A stretch of 64,000 nt of DNA, taken from assembly GCF_900176285.1 (NCBI RefSeq), contig NZ_FWXF01000001.1:167582-231581 (forward strand), given 5' to 3'. Numbering within the stretch: position 1 is the first letter of the stretch; every line of letters begins with the position of its first letter. This DNA is from Desulfacinum hydrothermale DSM 13146. Lineage in GTDB: Bacteria; Desulfobacterota; Syntrophobacteria; Syntrophobacterales; DSM-9756. The notes beneath the pieces were generated by a model. It searched no databases. It saw only the letters and a list, made by a program, of their open reading frames with translations, and had not been told where the DNA came from. Of the stretch, positions 17,050 through 25,908 are shown in pieces. Position numbers and translations under genes: made by a program.

Positions 17050-17661
17050 ATGGAAGCGGGCTATGAAGGCATTGTCAAGGGATACCTGGAAAAGGCGTGG
17101 GCTCGGGGGGCCGAGGAATTGCTGGAGGCGCTTCCGGCCCAGCGAAGCGCCGAGGGTGGGTTGCATCTTCGGGCTTTTGGGGCGGAGTGCACCGTGCACC
17201 CGGACCGCATCGTCCTGGGAGGTCGTCCCGAGGCGGGGGTGAAGGGCGTGCTCACAGCCATCTACTGTGCCTTCGTCCCCACGGGTCGCGCTCCCCTGGA
17301 GCCGCTGGTGGCCTTCAAGGAAATCCCCAACAGCGGTCCTTACCAGGCGGCCTTTGCGGCCAAGGCGGAAAACCTTCTGGTGCCCCATGTGGCCAAGATC
17401 CATGAAGAGCGGGCATCCATCATGGAAATGTTTTCCGGACACCTGAACCCCCAGGCCCCCGCCGGCGATTTTTCCTTCACCCTCTATCCACTTCCCAAGA
17501 TCCCCCTTTACTACATCTTCCACTTGCCCGACGAAGAATTCCCGGCGGCGGTCACATGCCTTTTCGGGGGCGCGGCCCACAGCTTCATGCCCCTGGACGC
17601 CTTGGCGGACGTGGCCGAATACACGGGGCGGACCGTCCTGGAGCGGCTTCGGGCGGCCTAA
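17050..17661 (+). CDS. DUF3786 domain-containing protein
   Basis: 203 residues from the ATG at 17050 (AGGAGGAAGGACGGACC upstream). It resembles the DUF3786 family seen in anaerobes: an N-terminal helix, VLTAIYCAFVPTG, VAFKEIPNSGPYQAAFAAKAE, and the LYPLPKIPLYYIFHLPDEEFPAAVTCLF strand pair. Function is unknown; in other organisms members often lie near corrinoid or Fe-S proteins. No membrane segments or signal peptide. The next gene begins 105 bases on. Confidence 0.78.
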   Translation: MEAGYEGIVKGYLEKAWARGAEELLEALPAQRSAEGGLHLRAFGAECTVHPDRIVLGGRPEAGVKGVLTAIYCAFVPTGRAPLEPLVAFKEIPNSGPYQAAFAAKAENLLVPHVAKIHEERASIMEMFSGHLNPQAPAGDFSFTLYPLPKIPLYYIFHLPDEEFPAAVTCLFGGAAHSFMPLDALADVAEYTGRTVLERLRAA

Positions 17662-17766
17662 GTGATTGACATGGAAAGATGTTCTTGTTAGGGGAGCGTG
17701 GGTAAAGGGGCAGGTTCCTAGTGGATCTCGAAAAAAAGACGGAGCGGGAAGGGACGAGGACCTCCG

Positions 17767-18315
17767 ATGACAAGACGCCAATTCTTTCAAAACATCCTGG
17801 CGGGGGGATGCGCCACCGCCGCCATTCTTTTGGGGTGCGACCCGGCCCAGGCGGCCCCGTTTCGGGGGGCGTGCTGCGGTCGGCTCAGCTTTTACAATCT
17901 TCATACCCGGGAATCCCTTTCGGTGCGGTACATGGGGGCCGGCGGACGACTGGATCCCCGGGCATTGCGCCGTCTGGACCATCTCTTCCGATGCCACTAC
18001 ACGGGTGAGGTTCGGCGCATCGACCGTCGGCTCTACATGCTCCTGGACGCCCTGCGGAGCCGGCTGGGCCTGGAAGAGAAACCCTACCTGCTCGTTTCAG
18101 GGTATCGATCCCCTGTCTACAACGCCCTGCTTCGCAAGCAAGGCCATGGCGTGGCCAAAAAGAGCTACCACCTGCGGGGCATGGCCGCCGATATCCGCAT
18201 GGAAGGCGTGCCACTGGCCGTCCTTCGAAAGACGGCGGCGGGATTCCGGGCGGGCGGCATCGGTTCCTACCCTGATTTCATCCACCTGGATGTGGGGCCG
18301 GTCCGCTATTGGTAG
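17767..18315 (+). CDS. DUF882 / YcbK-type M15 peptidase with Tat signal
   Basis: 182 residues. The N-terminus MTRRQFFQNILAGGCATAAIL is a twin-arginine signal (RRxF plus hydrophobic stretch, then AQA|A). The mature part has the M15 zinc-peptidase pattern: SGYRSPVYNALL, SYHLRGMAADIR (His and Asp ligands) and the final FIHLDVG (His). YcbK-like proteins are presumed murein peptidases acting in the periplasm; activity is inferred from the family. The gene converges on the L,D-transpeptidase and their 3' ends overlap by 38 bases. In many Proteobacteria the two are neighbours, which fits a shared cell-wall role. Confidence 0.87.
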   Translation: MTRRQFFQNILAGGCATAAILLGCDPAQAAPFRGACCGRLSFYNLHTRESLSVRYMGAGGRLDPRALRRLDHLFRCHYTGEVRRIDRRLYMLLDALRSRLGLEEKPYLLVSGYRSPVYNALLRKQGHGVAKKSYHLRGMAADIRMEGVPLAVLRKTAAGFRAGGIGSYPDFIHLDVGPVRYW

Positions 18316-20008
18316 GCGACGGCACCCATCCCAGGGCCTCCATCAATACCCGATCCCGATCGTAGATGTCCTTGCGAAAGTGGACCGTACCCTGCTCGTC
18401 CACCCAAGCGGTGAGATAGACGAGATGCACCCTGCACGGGCGGGCAAGGGGCACCACGTGCCTCTGTCCCGTGGCGATCAACTCCTGGATGCGCCGGCGC
18501 GTCCAGGACGGGTCGTCTTGGAGCACAAAAAGGGCCAGATCCAAGGGCTTTTCCACGCGGATGCACCCGTGGCTCAGCGCCCGATGGGGTCTTTGGAAAA
18601 GGTGCCGGTTCGGCGTGTCGTGCAGATAGACGTTGAAGCGGTTGGGAAACATGAACTTGATGCGGCCCAAAGCGTTCCAGGGGCCGGGCTTCTGGCGCAG
18701 TCGGCCGGGAAAGGTGGCCGGGCTGACCCGGGACCAGTCGATGGTGGCCGGATCCACCACGGGGCTGTCCTGGCTCCATCCCGTTACCAGCTCAAAGTGG
18801 TTTCGTTGCAGGTAGTCGGGATCCTTTCTGATTTTTGGCAATAACTCCTTGGTGGCGATACTTCGGGGCACGTTCCAATAGGGGTTGATTTCCAAATAGC
18901 GCATGTCCCGGCTGAAGACGGGGGTCTTGGTGGCGGTTTCCCCCACGATGACCCGCATGGTGAGAGCCGGTCGGCCCTTTTCGTAGGCGGTGAGGGAAAA
19001 ATCCGCCGTGTTCACCAAGATGGAACGGTCTCCCCAACGGCGGGGCAACCACCGCCAGCGTTCCAGGTTGATGAGCATCTGGTGCAGGCGCTCCTCGGCG
19101 CTTACGTTGAGCGCTTCCAGGGTGCGCCGTCCCACCAGAGCGTCCGTTTCCAGGCCGTGGCGGGCTTGGAATCGGCGAACGGCCGCTGCCAGGTCGAGGT
19201 CGAAAAGGGCGGGATCAGGCGAGCTGGGATCGGGCAGGTCGCCGCTTGCCGCCAGTCGGCGGCGCAGAGCCACGACCCGCGGGTCCCGGTCGCCGGGATG
19301 CAGGGTGGGTCCGGGCGGCACGCGGGACCAGAGGTGGGCCCGCTGCCGGCGGGCGGCGGCCAGTAGCCGCCAGTAGTCTTGATGGGGCGGGGCAAAGTGG
19401 CGCACCGTTCGGGCCACGTCGCCGTGGACCATGAGATCGTTCAAACCCTGGATGATGTCTGCCTTGTGGCGGGCCGAAAGCCACTGGGGATAGAGCCGTT
19501 CCGGATTCACCCGGCCCGTGGCCAGGTGGGAACATAAGATCATGAAAGCGTCGGAGAGCACCACATCCAGGCTTGCCAGCAGGCGCGGGCTCAGGGGGCG
19601 TTGGCGCCTGGAGGCCTCCTCCACGGATTCCAGCAGGGCGCGGATGCAGGACAGGTGGTAGTCTTCCGGGTTGAGACCGTGGTCCCGGGAATCGGCAAGG
19701 ACCTGCACCATGGGCGCCACCAGGGGGCCCGCACCGGCTGGGCGGACCCAGGCGGGTTGGTGGTTGCGATGGGCGTAGAAGTGGATGAGATCCCGATTGG
19801 CGTGGATCTTCTGGCATGCCACAAAGAGGGTTCGGGGCGGCGCGCCGTCGCCCAGCAGGGACCGGATGGCGTCCGAAATCGTCAGGGCTCCGGCGGGTTC
19901 CGTGGCAAAACCCAGGAGAAGCAAGAGGATCCAAGGGACGAACAGGAAGACGGGCGTGGGGAGGCGCCATGCGGCGCGTGGGGAACGGCTGCGGATAAAG
20001 GGGATCAT
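18278..20008 (-). CDS. L,D-transpeptidase, YcbB (LdtD)-like
   Basis: 576 residues from the ATG at 20008 (GAAGAGGTGCCC upstream). A hydrophobic signal segment (TPVFLFVPWILLLLLGFA) leads into a scaffold domain, then a peptidoglycan-binding repeat (AAVRRFQARHGLETDALVG). The YkuD catalytic domain carries LEINPYWNVPRSI, FMFPNRFNVYLHDTP and the active-site SHGCIRVEKP near residue 480. Such enzymes form 3-3 meso-DAP crosslinks in murein. Upstream in-frame sequence to 20293 is not conserved and is excluded. It diverges from the ATP synthase operon. Confidence 0.92.
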   Translation of the reverse strand: MIPFIRSRSPRAAWRLPTPVFLFVPWILLLLLGFATEPAGALTISDAIRSLLGDGAPPRTLFVACQKIHANRDLIHFYAHRNHQPAWVRPAGAGPLVAPMVQVLADSRDHGLNPEDYHLSCIRALLESVEEASRRQRPLSPRLLASLDVVLSDAFMILCSHLATGRVNPERLYPQWLSARHKADIIQGLNDLMVHGDVARTVRHFAPPHQDYWRLLAAARRQRAHLWSRVPPGPTLHPGDRDPRVVALRRRLAASGDLPDPSSPDPALFDLDLAAAVRRFQARHGLETDALVGRRTLEALNVSAEERLHQMLINLERWRWLPRRWGDRSILVNTADFSLTAYEKGRPALTMRVIVGETATKTPVFSRDMRYLEINPYWNVPRSIATKELLPKIRKDPDYLQRNHFELVTGWSQDSPVVDPATIDWSRVSPATFPGRLRQKPGPWNALGRIKFMFPNRFNVYLHDTPNRHLFQRPHRALSHGCIRVEKPLDLALFVLQDDPSWTRRRIQELIATGQRHVVPLARPCRVHLVYLTAWVDEQGTVHFRKDIYDRDRVLMEALGWVPSPTNSGPAPHPGG

Positions 20009-20288
20009 GGGCACCTCTTCGAACCATCCCCAGGCCGCGGGTGCCGGGGATCGGGGTTGACGTGGATCTCCTTTCGAGCTTTCAATGGAACGCGGCTTAA
20101 TGTGCCACGATGTGAAGGAGGCTCGCAAAGGTTTTTCCTTCCGGCTCCGGATGGGCGAGCGGCGCCGGGAATATGTGCCTGTGTTCACAAAGTTCCGGGC
20201 CCTTCCGGGCGAATTGCCTTCCGTGGAGCGAAGATTCATAGAGAATCCAAAGGGCTGGACGGGAAGTGTGCAACAACAAAAAAATTGT

Positions 20289-20317
20289 TTCACAATCTAT
20301 GGCGCCTGTGCTAGAAA
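20289..20317 (+). promoter_or_regulatory. Probable promoter of the F0 operon
   Basis: TTCACA (20289-20294), a 17-base spacer and TAGAAA (20312-20317) preceded by TGC (extended -10) lie 35 bases before the first gene. The rest of the 340-base divergent gap holds no gene. Confidence 0.55.
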
Positions 20318-20351
20318 GGATGCGCCCTATGGATGGCGAGATGGAACGTTC

Positions 20352-20576
20352 ATGAAGGACTTCAAGAAGAACCGGGATTTGGTGGAGTATCTGGCCCTGG
20401 TCAGCCAGCTGGGCCTGACCATGGCCGGGAGTATCCTGTTCTGTTTCGTCATCGGCTACTTCCTGGACAAGTGGCTCCACACCCGGGGGGTTTTTCTGGT
20501 GGTCTTCATCGTGCTGGGTGTGGTGGGAGGCGCGGTGACCGTTTACCGACAGATCACCCAGCTGCCCAAGAAGTGA
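20352..20576 (+). CDS. atpZ: AtpZ-like F0F1-ATPase accessory subunit
   Basis: 74 residues. MKDFKKNRDLVEYLALVSQLGLTMAGSI and the second helix FLVVFIVLGVVGGAVTVYRQI give two membrane hairpin helices joined by the short DKWLHTRG loop, the AtpZ/AtpI-1 pattern (small Mg2+/Ca2+-associated or assembly proteins at the head of atp operons). A longer frame from 20085 crosses the promoter and is not used. Eleven bases separate it from the next gene. Confidence 0.85.
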   Translation: MKDFKKNRDLVEYLALVSQLGLTMAGSILFCFVIGYFLDKWLHTRGVFLVVFIVLGVVGGAVTVYRQITQLPKK

Positions 20577-20587
20577 GAGGGGACCCG

Positions 20588-20998
20588 TTGGAGACGGCCG
20601 ATCTTTCAGATTACCACAGATACCGGCGGCGTCTGACACGAGGCGCCTTCACGGCGGCCGTCATGGCGGGGCTCTTGCTCCACGTGGCCGGCTACAGTGC
20701 CGTAGCCAAGGGGCTGGTGCTGGGATCCCTTTTCAGCGTTCTCAATTTTGCCTTGATGGCCCAGATGCTGCCACGCCAGATGGGCCTGGGAGGAAGGAGG
20801 GCGCGGGCCACCGCGTGGGCTTTGGGGTCGTTGACGGTACGGCTCGCCCTGATGGCGATCCCCTTGGTGGTGGCCTCCAAATCCGATCGGTTCAATTTCT
20901 GGGCGGCGGCTGCCGGGCTTTTTGTGGTTCCGGTTGCCATCTTCATGGAGAGTGTGGTTTGGCAGCGTCTCAGCCGATACCGGGTGCAAACCCGCTGA
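20588..20998 (+). CDS. atpI: ATP synthase protein I (AtpI-like)
   Basis: 136 residues from a TTG start (AGAGGGGACCCG upstream). Four membrane helices are visible (FTAAVMAGLLLHVAGYSAVAKG, LVLGSLFSVLNFALMAQML, LTVRLALMAIPLVVAS and FWAAAAGLFVVPVAIFME), the usual AtpI topology. AtpI aids c-ring assembly in several bacteria, notably in Na+ F-ATPases. It is the second gene of the operon. Confidence 0.85.
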   Translation: METADLSDYHRYRRRLTRGAFTAAVMAGLLLHVAGYSAVAKGLVLGSLFSVLNFALMAQMLPRQMGLGGRRARATAWALGSLTVRLALMAIPLVVASKSDRFNFWAAAAGLFVVPVAIFMESVVWQRLSRYRVQTR

Positions 20999-21059
20999 GT
21001 CTTTCGCTGCAGGGATCCATGGACTTTGGGATAGACGGCTGGGGACTTTGAGGTAAGCG

Positions 21060-21734
21060 ATGGAAGATCTGACCAAAGTATGGACGTGGACGCTGGATGT
21101 GGCGGGGTTTCATTTAGTGTTCAATGCGACCACCATCGTGATGACTCTCATCATCATGGGGCTTCTCATCGCCTTCGGATGGCTCGCGACCCGGCGGACC
21201 GGCTTGATTCCCAATCCCTTTCAGATTGTGGCCGAGCTCTTTGTGGACTCCTTCTGGAACTTGACCAAAGACGCCCTCGACGAGGACATGGCCAAGACCT
21301 ATTTCCCCATGATCTGCTCCCTTTTCATGTTCCTTCTCCTCTGTAACTGGATCGGGATCGTGCCGCACATGGAGGAGCCCACCAAGGACCTCAATACCCC
21401 GCTGGGCCTGGGGATCATGGGCTTTTTCATCGCCCACTATGCCGGGATCAAAACGAAGGGGTTCGGCGCCTACATCAAGGAGTACTTTGAGCCGATCTTT
21501 TTCATGATGCCCCTCAACGTCATCGGCGAGCTGGCCAAGGTGATCTCCATCTCCTTCCGTCTCTACGGCAACATCATGGGGGGATCGATCATCATCTTGG
21601 TCGTCAGCCACTTGGTATACGGACTGATCATTCCTCCGTTTCTGTACGGCTTCTTTGGCGTGTTTGTCGGGACGGTGCAGGCGTTTGTCTTCACGATGTT
21701 AACCTTGGTTTACATCTCGGTTCAGGTAAAGTGA
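21060..21734 (+). CDS. atpB: ATP synthase F0 subunit a
   Basis: 224 residues, membrane stator subunit forming the ion half-channels. The essential arginine is in [38 protein letters not shown] and the C-terminal [16 protein letters not shown] are characteristic. Its TGA stop overlaps the first codons of the triple c gene (GTGATGATG). Confidence 0.96.
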   Translation: MEDLTKVWTWTLDVAGFHLVFNATTIVMTLIIMGLLIAFGWLATRRTGLIPNPFQIVAELFVDSFWNLTKDALDEDMAKTYFPMICSLFMFLLLCNWIGIVPHMEEPTKDLNTPLGLGIMGFFIAHYAGIKTKGFGAYIKEYFEPIFFMMPLNVIGELAKVISISFRLYGNIMGGSIIILVVSHLVYGLIIPPFLYGFFGVFVGTVQAFVFTMLTLVYISVQVK

Positions 21735-22468
21735 TGATGACGTGGGAACAGGCGGATTGGATTAGGGCGGCTGCGATGCTTGGGGCGGGGTTTTCCGTTG
21801 GGTTTGCGGCGATTGGTGCGGCGATTGGAGAGGGCTACGCCGCCGGCCGGGCCAACGAGGTCCTTTCCTACAGGCCCCGGCTTGCGGGGGAGATTTTGAA
21901 GACCATGCTGGTGGGGCAGGCGGTGGCCGAAACGGCCGGGATCTTCGGCCTGGTGATCGCCATGCTCTTGCTTTTTGGCCCCAGTTCGGGCAAGCCGCTG
22001 CTCACGGCTTGGGCGTACCTGGGGGCGGGCTTGTCCATGGGTTTGTCTGCCATTGGATGCGGGGTGGGCTCCGGCCTGCCGGCTGGGGGAGCCTGTATGG
22101 GAATCGGACGCCAGCCCGCCGTTGCCGGGCCCATCACGACCCTGATGCTCATTGGGGCGGGTGTGTCCCAGTCCACGGCGATCTACGGCTTTCTCATTGC
22201 GCTCCTTCTGCTCTTCAAGCAGTTGCCTGAGGCCATGACCTTTCCGGGGCTGTGTGGTCTCTTGGGTGCCGGTCTTGCCATGGGCTTCGGGGCCATCGGT
22301 CCGGGCATCGGCGAGGGGATCGCCGCGGAAAACGCCGTATACCAAATCGCGCGCAACCCGGAAAACACGGCCCTCATGACGCGCACGATGTTGGTGGGGC
22401 AGGCCGTGGCGGAGTCCACGGGCATTTACTCCTTGGTGGTGGCTTTGTTGCTGATCTTCTTAAAATGA
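21734..22468 (+). CDS. ATP synthase F0 subunit c, three fused hairpins
   Basis: 244 residues instead of about 80. Six membrane helices form three consecutive c hairpins, at about 10-81, 93-161 and 172-242, each with a polar loop containing RP, RQP or RNP. Hairpin 1 has Glu33 on its first helix and Glu66 (AVAETAGIF) on its second. Hairpin 3 has Glu194 and Glu227 ([12 protein letters not shown]), the full two-carboxylate Na+-type site. Hairpin 2 has Ser113 and Gln146 ([11 protein letters not shown]), so no carboxylate can carry an ion. Fused c subunits with a lost site are known from V-type K subunits, the Methanocaldococcus triplicated c and the Acetobacterium c1. The frame can start at GTG 21731, ATG 21734 or ATG 21737. 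A single-hairpin c follows directly. Confidence 0.92.
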   Translation: MMTWEQADWIRAAAMLGAGFSVGFAAIGAAIGEGYAAGRANEVLSYRPRLAGEILKTMLVGQAVAETAGIFGLVIAMLLLFGPSSGKPLLTAWAYLGAGLSMGLSAIGCGVGSGLPAGGACMGIGRQPAVAGPITTLMLIGAGVSQSTAIYGFLIALLLLFKQLPEAMTFPGLCGLLGAGLAMGFGAIGPGIGEGIAAENAVYQIARNPENTALMTRTMLVGQAVAESTGIYSLVVALLLIFLK

Positions 22469-22472
22469 TTGA

Positions 22473-22742
<270 letters not shown>

Positions 22743-22768
22743 GCGGAACGCGGAAAGAAAAGACTGCC

Positions 22769-23194
22769 ATGATTAGCCTGAATGCCACGATCTTTGTTCA
22801 GGTCGCCTTCTTTCTTGTCCTGGTCTTTGTTCTCAACCGCTTGATGATCCAGCCCATCCATCGGGTGATCTTGCAGCGGGACGAGGCCATTCGGGAACGC
22901 GAGCTGGGATTGGATGCGGCGAGCGAAGAGCTGCGTAAGATGGCACAAGCCTATGAGTCGCGGCTCCGGGCGGCCGAGGCGGACGCCCAGGCGGCCAGGA
23001 AGGCCCTCCGGGAAAGGGCCAGCCGGGAAGCACACGAGGCCTTTGCCACGGCCCAGGAGGAGGTGGCGGAGCTTCGCCGAAAGGCGCGGGAGCAGGCTCT
23101 CCAGGAGCTGGAGAAGGCTCGCAAAGATCTGAAAAAGCAGGCGGAGGCTCTCTCTTTCGAGATCACGACCAAGGTCGTTGGCCGAAGGGTCTAA
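22769..23194 (+). CDS. ATP synthase F0 subunit b' (b-type stator)
   Basis: 141 residues. One N-terminal membrane helix (FVQVAFFLVLVFVLNRLMIQPI) precedes a long charged, Ala/Arg/Glu-rich coiled coil, the peripheral stalk pattern. With the next gene it forms a b/b' pair. Nineteen bases separate the two. Confidence 0.9.
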   Translation: MISLNATIFVQVAFFLVLVFVLNRLMIQPIHRVILQRDEAIRERELGLDAASEELRKMAQAYESRLRAAEADAQAARKALRERASREAHEAFATAQEEVAELRRKAREQALQELEKARKDLKKQAEALSFEITTKVVGRRV

Positions 23195-23212
23195 GAGGTC
23201 TGGAGTCGGACG

Positions 23213-23800
23213 ATGTGGAAATTGACCATGGGTGCCTTGGCCGCTCTGGGAGCGGTCGTCATGGCGGCCGATCCTGCGGCCGCGTCCTCGACCGTGTTCG
23301 GGATCGAGCGGGCCACGTGGGATTTGGCCTGGAGATGGATCAACTTCGGTATCTTTGTGTTCTTGCTGGTCAAGTACCTCAAGGATCCGTTGGTCAGCTT
23401 CCTGAAGGAACGCCGTGAGGAGATCGCCCAGGTCTTTGAACGGCTGGAGGAAAAGGAAGAGGCCCTCAAGCGCCAGCAGGAGGAGCAGGAAAGGCTGCTG
23501 GCCCAGCTGGACGAGAAGATCGAAAGCATCCGGGCCCACTACCACCAGATCGGCCAGGAGGAAAAGGAGAAGATCCTGGCTCAGGCCGAACGGACCCGCA
23601 AGCAGATCCTGGAAGATGCCAAGGCCGCCGCCCAGCGCGATTTTGAGGAGGCCAAGAAACGCTTCCGGGCGGAGGTGGTGGACATGGCGGTCGCTTTGGC
23701 GGAACAACGTCTGAAAAAGAAGATCACCAAAAAGGACCAGACAAAGCTTCTGCAGGCCTACCTGGGCCAACTGAAGAAGGTGGAGCCAAAGGCCAGCTGA
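23213..23800 (+). CDS. atpF: ATP synthase F0 subunit b
   Basis: 195 residues. A hydrophobic leader (MGALAALGAVVMAADPAAA) comes before the true membrane segment (WINFGIFVFLLVKYLKDPLVSFLKERR). It is followed by a ~130-residue coiled coil ending in EQRLKKKITKKDQTKLLQAYL, the usual b end that contacts subunit delta. In many relatives atpH, A, G, D and C follow; here a terminator follows. Confidence 0.92.
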   Translation: MWKLTMGALAALGAVVMAADPAAASSTVFGIERATWDLAWRWINFGIFVFLLVKYLKDPLVSFLKERREEIAQVFERLEEKEEALKRQQEEQERLLAQLDEKIESIRAHYHQIGQEEKEKILAQAERTRKQILEDAKAAAQRDFEEAKKRFRAEVVDMAVALAEQRLKKKITKKDQTKLLQAYLGQLKKVEPKAS

Positions 23801-23837
23801 AGCGCGCGCCTACCTTCCTTTATCCAACGCCACTCAA

Positions 23838-23871
23838 ACCCTCTGGACGCCCCCAGGGGGTTTTGTTTTTT
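23838..23871 (+). terminator. Rho-independent terminator of the F0 operon
   Basis: ACCCTCTGG / CCAGGGGGT (one G-T pair) with a 6-base loop, followed by TTTTGTTTTTT. It ends the operon before any F1 gene. Confidence 0.85.
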
Positions 23872-23969
23872 GGGGACTTTGGCGGTGTCCAAGGCCTTGC
23901 CCGCCCACGTGGGCGTCGGGGGAGCCAGGGCCCGTCAGATCCGTTCTCGTCGTCCCCATCTCTCACAAA

Positions 23970-24908
23970 TCAGAGAAACACCAGGCTCGGGGCGGTGTCC
24001 GGGTAGGGGCGCCGATTGAATCGCACCAAGGGATTGAAGGCCTGGAGGCGCCGGGTGCGGGCCATCTTGGGGGCGGCTTCCCGCCAGGCGCGCCGTCCTT
24101 CGTCCACCACGTCATGAAAGAGGTGGAAATCGGACCAGCGGATGTGGGCGACCGCGGGCCGGACCACGACATCAGCGTCCGAGAGCCGGAGCTTGTTGAG
24201 GGCGATCCGTGAGGCCTCGCTGCTCCGAAGGGCGTATTCCAGGGCCGAATCGGGAAGGGGCTGGATATCGGAAACGTCCGAGGAGGTCTCCACGGCCACG
24301 ACGAAACGTGCTCCCAGATGTCGGGCCGGTCGGCACGGGACGTTATCGATCCAGCCGCCGTCCACCAGAAGGCGGCCTCGATAGCGCACGGGCGGGCCCA
24401 TGCCGGGTATGGAGGCGCTGGCACCCAAGGCGCGGAGCAGGGGGCCCTTGGTAAAGACCACTTCGTCTCCCGTCAGGATATCCAAGGCCACGGCCCCGAA
24501 GGGCACCGGAAGATCCTCGATGCGCACATCCGGCACCAGATCCGAAAGGAGTCTCCAGTAGTCGTCTTCCGGCACCAGGCTGGGCTGGGTGACAAGCCGG
24601 GTGTAAAAGTAGCCCTTTCGAATCTGCTGGCCGAAGCGCTCGAAGAGGGAGTGGGTGGAGGTGGCTTTGGATTCGTCCACTGCAAAGGAAAGGGTGCTGT
24701 GGAAGCGCTCGCTTTCCACGAACGTGTGGATCTTCTGATACACGGCTTCAGCCGATCCGTAATGGGCGTAGAGGGCACCGATGATGGCCCCCATGCTGGT
24801 GCCCACCAATACGTGGACCGGGAGTTTCATTTCGTCCAGTGCCTGCAAGGCACCCAGGTGGGCCAGCGCCCGGGCGGCCCCGCCGCTCAGAACCAGTCCT
24901 GTCTTCAT
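23970..24908 (-). CDS. Patatin-like phospholipase
   Basis: 312 residues from the ATG at 24908. Oxyanion loop LSGGAARALAHLG, nucleophile GTSMGA (about 37-42), and the Asp of the dyad in LVDGGWIDNVP. These mark a bacterial RssA-type patatin hydrolase, probably acting on phospholipid or acyl esters. No signal peptide, so a cytoplasmic or membrane-associated enzyme. It converges with the F0 operon and stands alone. An in-frame extension to 24962 has no conservation. Confidence 0.9.
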   Translation of the reverse strand: MKTGLVLSGGAARALAHLGALQALDEMKLPVHVLVGTSMGAIIGALYAHYGSAEAVYQKIHTFVESERFHSTLSFAVDESKATSTHSLFERFGQQIRKGYFYTRLVTQPSLVPEDDYWRLLSDLVPDVRIEDLPVPFGAVALDILTGDEVVFTKGPLLRALGASASIPGMGPPVRYRGRLLVDGGWIDNVPCRPARHLGARFVVAVETSSDVSDIQPLPDSALEYALRSSEASRIALNKLRLSDADVVVRPAVAHIRWSDFHLFHDVVDEGRRAWREAAPKMARTRRLQAFNPLVRFNRRPYPDTAPSLVFL

Positions 24909-25105
24909 GGACTCCGCTCCCTTCCGCGGGAGATTCCCAACGGGATGGGTATGGCGTTTCATTTGCGACTGTCGTATGCTGAAACGTCAAAGGATCTTAA
25001 AGGTCAGGGTATCATAGCACAAAGTCCAAAGGGGCTGAAGCCGGGACCGGAGGGGGCCGTTCCGGCGGGGCCGGGCACACCCCATGCTTCGGGAGGTGGT
25101 CACCG

Positions 25106-25891
25106 ATGCGGTTGAAGGAACACGAATACGTGCGGCAGACCTTGGAGCGCTACACCGGCCTGAGTCTGGATCGTTTCTGCGAGCATGTGATCATCACCAA
25201 CTTCCGGCGCTACACCCAGTGTTTTCGGGAAAAGACGGGTGGGGAGTTCAGCGAAGGGAACTTCCGGGTTGTGACGGTTCCGGACAGGAACTGCACGCTC
25301 ATCGACTTCGGCATCGGATCCCCCCAGGCCGCCCTGGTCATCCATTGCCTGGCCTACCTGGATCAGCTCAAATCGGTGATCATGCTGGGCATGTGCGGCG
25401 GGATCGACGACACCCTGGAAGTGGGTGATTTCGTGGTTCCGTCGGCGGCCATCCGAGGGGAAGGCACCAGCCGTCATTACCTGCCGAGAGAATTTCCCGC
25501 CATTCCCGCCTCTTCGGTCAATCTCTTTTGCATTGGAGCCGTCAAGCGGGCGCAGATGGTGCCCAAGTGCGGGATTGTCTACACCACGGACCGCCGCCTG
25601 TGGGAGTTCGACGAAGCCTTTGTGGACTATCTCCGAAACCAGCGGATTCTGGCCATCGACATGGAACTGGCCACGCTCTTTTCCGTCTCCTACCGCTTTG
25701 AGGTGCCCATCGGCTCCATCATGCTGGTCTCCGACATGCCGTTGCAGCGCCGGGGTATCAAGAGCAAGGAACTCCACCAGAAGGTCTACGATGACTTCAT
25801 GGATACCCACATCGATCTGGGTCTGGAAGCGGTGAAGGCCCTGGATGCCCATTGGGACGCGGTGGAGCGAAAGCTCACCAGTGAATGGTAA
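25106..25891 (+). CDS. AMP nucleosidase (short, PNP/UDP phosphorylase fold)
   Basis: 261 residues. LTRY-like start (LERYTGLSLDRFCEHVIITNF), IDFGIGSPQAALVIHCL, VIMLGMCGGIDDTLEVGDFVVP, AAIRGEGTSRHYLP, and the catalytic end AIDMELATLFSVSYRFEVPIGSI then VSDMPL match the ~258-residue AMP nucleosidases of Bacteroidetes and others, which hydrolyse AMP to adenine and ribose 5-phosphate. The distinction from other nucleoside phosphorylases rests on overall pattern only. GGAGGTGGTCACCG lies before the ATG. The hydrolase downstream overlaps or abuts it. Confidence 0.82.
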   Translation: MRLKEHEYVRQTLERYTGLSLDRFCEHVIITNFRRYTQCFREKTGGEFSEGNFRVVTVPDRNCTLIDFGIGSPQAALVIHCLAYLDQLKSVIMLGMCGGIDDTLEVGDFVVPSAAIRGEGTSRHYLPREFPAIPASSVNLFCIGAVKRAQMVPKCGIVYTTDRRLWEFDEAFVDYLRNQRILAIDMELATLFSVSYRFEVPIGSIMLVSDMPLQRRGIKSKELHQKVYDDFMDTHIDLGLEAVKALDAHWDAVERKLTSEW

Positions 25892-25908
25892 AAAGACAGG
25901 GAAACCGG

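Noticed and set aside
20085-20351. 89-residue N-terminal extension of AtpZ
   Set aside because: It crosses the predicted promoter, and the AtpZ family begins at the ATG at 20352.
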